Origin: Paracyclopina nana
Taxonomy: Eukaryota; Arthropoda; Copepoda; Cyclopoida; Cyclopettidae
Direction of reading: 5' to 3'
DNA length: 64,000 nt
Assembly (NCBI GenBank): GCA_019096065.1
Contig: JAGUCH010000007.1
Span: forward strand, 146,501-210,500
Made by a program: the position numbers and the translations under genes. Below, piece by piece: positions 62,085 to 64,000 of the stretch. How positions within the stretch are numbered: the first letter of the stretch is position 1; every line of letters begins with the position of its first letter. The notes below the pieces were generated by a model. The model searched no databases and had not been told where the DNA came from. It saw only the letters and a list, made by a program, of their open reading frames with translations.

Positions 62085-63720
62085 TTATTTGTAAATGTAC
62101 TTGTCAATAGGCTGTCGTCGTTGATTTACAATCGAATCTAAGAGCCATTTTTCTGACACCTGAGGAGCTTTCTTTTTTGCCAGTAGGCCAAACTTTTTCA
62201 CCATTGGCTGTTCCTTGAAACCCTTATGCCTAACGATGAGATTTGCATCTTCAAATTGCGTCTCGGTCACCACCTCTCCACCATACGAGATGATGTATCG
62301 TGTCAGCTCCTCCATTTTGTCCATGCCTGCTTGCAGAAAGATCTTGTCACCTGCAAAAACATCAGGCAGGCCCTGAAAGCTCAGACTCTGCTCTTTCTCG
62401 TTTTTGAGTAGCGTCAATTTCCCTTCAGCTAAGTCCAATACTGGGTAACTTCTGGGCTTTTTGGCACCACTAACATGCTCCTCTTGTTGCAACAAAGACC
62501 TTTTAGCTGCTTGATCCTCTTCTTGGCCGAGACTGTAAACGGTAATCTTGATGTTGGTGTGTAAAAATACATTTTTAAGCAGGGTCCTCACTGCATTCCA
62601 TTCAAGTTGGTCAAGGCCACAGCCAATTTTGGGCATGGCAATTTTCTTCACTTTATTTTCTGCTGCATGATCCCTCATAGCCACAAGGCTTTGTCTAAGG
62701 CTCTCGTAGGTAGGCTTGTCACTATACTTGGCCTTGGTCACCAAATTATAGATGAACCGCGCCCTTTCCTTTAAAACAGCAATTTCTCCTATGTCTGCTT
62801 TGGCCTTCTCCAATTCGTCAATTCTGCCAAACTTTTGGCGAAACAACTTGGCAACACCTTTACCTAATTTCATGTCCCGACTGACACAATGTGCCAAACT
62901 GGTCGTTGGATCCACGGAGAAAAGGTCACCGTGCACGACAGAAATCTCAAATTCGGAGGCGATGGATGATATATGAACTTTGTCAAACGATCTGCCACTT
63001 GAGCCAAGTTTAACTTGCACTAAGTTCCCGACCAGTCCATCATTGGAGCTGTGCTCGAGCTTTTTTGGACTTGTAGCAAATTCAGCAGCGTTTTTCTTTT
63101 TCTCCTCACTGTTTGTCTTTGAAAGCTTTGCGTCTGAGCTTTTCTCAGATTTCCTCCTACTTTTTGAAGTCGTTTCGCCGTCCATATTTTTGAACGGAGT
63201 TGCTTTTGACTCCTCTAACTTTCTCTTCTTTTTAGGGGTGAGATCTTCGCTGTCCTCCATAGCGCTGTTTTTTCCTTTGTAGTCCAAATCAATGTTGCTG
63301 GTGCTCTTTTTTGACTCTTCAAACAAAACTTTGAGCTCCTTGAGTGATGTTGCAGTTTCCCAACTTTTATCCTGGCGAATTTTTGTGACTCGCGGAAATC
63401 TAATTGAGATTCCATCTGCAGAGTGGATCTCAGCCTTCGAAAACTCTGCGCCGGTTATCTCCCAAATGGGCGAACTTTTTGGGTCCTTAACCACAAAGTC
63501 AGGTGCCATGGTGCGAGAACAGTCCAACCAGGGAGGGATGCGATCATAGTTTTGCTTGATTTTCTCCATATTGGGAGCGAGCTCCCTCTGCAGCCGCTCC
63601 AACGTATCGTCGTCATGCCCAGTGTGTACCTTGGTCACAGTTTTCCACTTGTCTCTATCGTGGTCGTAACAGCCCATGAGAAAGATGGACATGATGCCTC
63701 CTTTTTGCCCGGATCCAAAC
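62085..63720 (-). CDS. LIG3: DNA ligase III, 3' exon, with TARG1-like macrodomain and BRCT
   Basis: One long exon of about 545 codons; earlier exons lie beyond the window. It opens with the end of the ligase catalytic core (GSGQKGGIMSIFLMGCYD, PSSPIWEITGAEFSKAE-like segment, HSADGISIRFPR), the OB-fold part of LIG3. A Lys/Ser-rich linker of about 110 residues follows. Then comes a macrodomain matching TARG1/OARD1: GDLFSVDPTTSLAHCVSRDM, GKGVAKLFRQKFG, NLVTKAKYSDKPTYESLRQS and MPKIGCGLDQLEW, keeping the Lys and Asp used for removing ADP-ribose from glutamate. The end is a BRCT domain (ITRYIISYGGEV-type core, KWLLDSIVNQRR), the usual XRCC1-binding end of LIG3. The enzyme would seal single-strand breaks in PARP-dependent repair. 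Confidence 0.92.
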
Positions 63721-64000
63721 CTTAAACAGAGCAATTTTCCAAAATGAAGCAGCATTATTTAACACAGTATCAGAAATAACATCAAACACAGAATTATTCA
63801 TGGTATTGGCTTTACATTAGCACACAAAGCATAATGCATTGGATAGCAGCAGCGGAGATTGCTTTTCCAAGGAAAAATAAGAAAGCTAATAGGCTTAATA
63901 ATATTGGCAACAGCTCTGCTTTAAAAAAAAGCTTTTTATCCACACACACACACACACAAAAGAATTCTCTGGCGAAATGGTTTCTCTACAAATCTTAACA
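63721..64000. other. Intron of the ligase gene with CA microsatellite
   Basis: The exon acceptor (TTTAAG|G) is at 63721. The rest of the window appears intronic, with a (CA)n run at about 63940-63958; the donor is outside. Confidence 0.6.

Overview
The window is nuclear DNA from an animal, most likely an arthropod and possibly a crustacean such as a copepod. The pointers are a White-type ABCG transporter, SMYD4-like SET/MYND genes of the arthropod-expanded type, DEG/ENaC channels, peroxisomal uricase, and dense genes with GT-AG introns mostly 45-75 bp long. The lineage is an inference. I rebuilt exon structures by hand from splice sites, reading frame and family similarity.

Bases 1-25,415 are a compact gene-rich block: two kelch-repeat genes, two SMYD-like paralogs, DEG/ENaC channels, uricase, a small membrane protein, a four-TM protein resembling the C-terminal half of a GPCR, a MICU-type calcium regulator with another gene in its first intron, a secreted GYGQ-repeat protein, a short secreted peptide, White, an acidic protein and an RCC1/BTB protein. 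Several genes are nested or overlap.

Bases 25,416-48,607 are one recent retrovirus-like insertion of 23.2 kb. Two 922-bp LTRs that I read as identical are flanked by a 7-bp target duplication. Sense is the minus strand: gag, pol (protease, RT, RNase H, integrase), an integrase tail, an uncharacterised protein and an envelope-like glycoprotein. Between these, on the plus strand and antisense to the element, are three small spliced genes and a possible fourth. Pol looks closer to Ty3/gypsy than BEL/Pao. This is the strongest candidate for an undescribed system.

Bases 48,608-56,100 are repeats: a 25-bp minisatellite, a 169-bp satellite, a roughly 242-bp satellite with hints of higher-order structure, then inverted copies of the 169-bp unit.

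Bases 56,100-64,000 return to genes. B9D2 and tectonic, both parts of the ciliary transition-zone MKS complex, are adjacent and their coding sequences overlap by 17 bp. A repeat region with inverted GCGCGACA minisatellites and tRNA-like sequences follows. At the end lies the 3' part of a DNA ligase III gene carrying a TARG1-like macrodomain between the ligase core and a BRCT domain.
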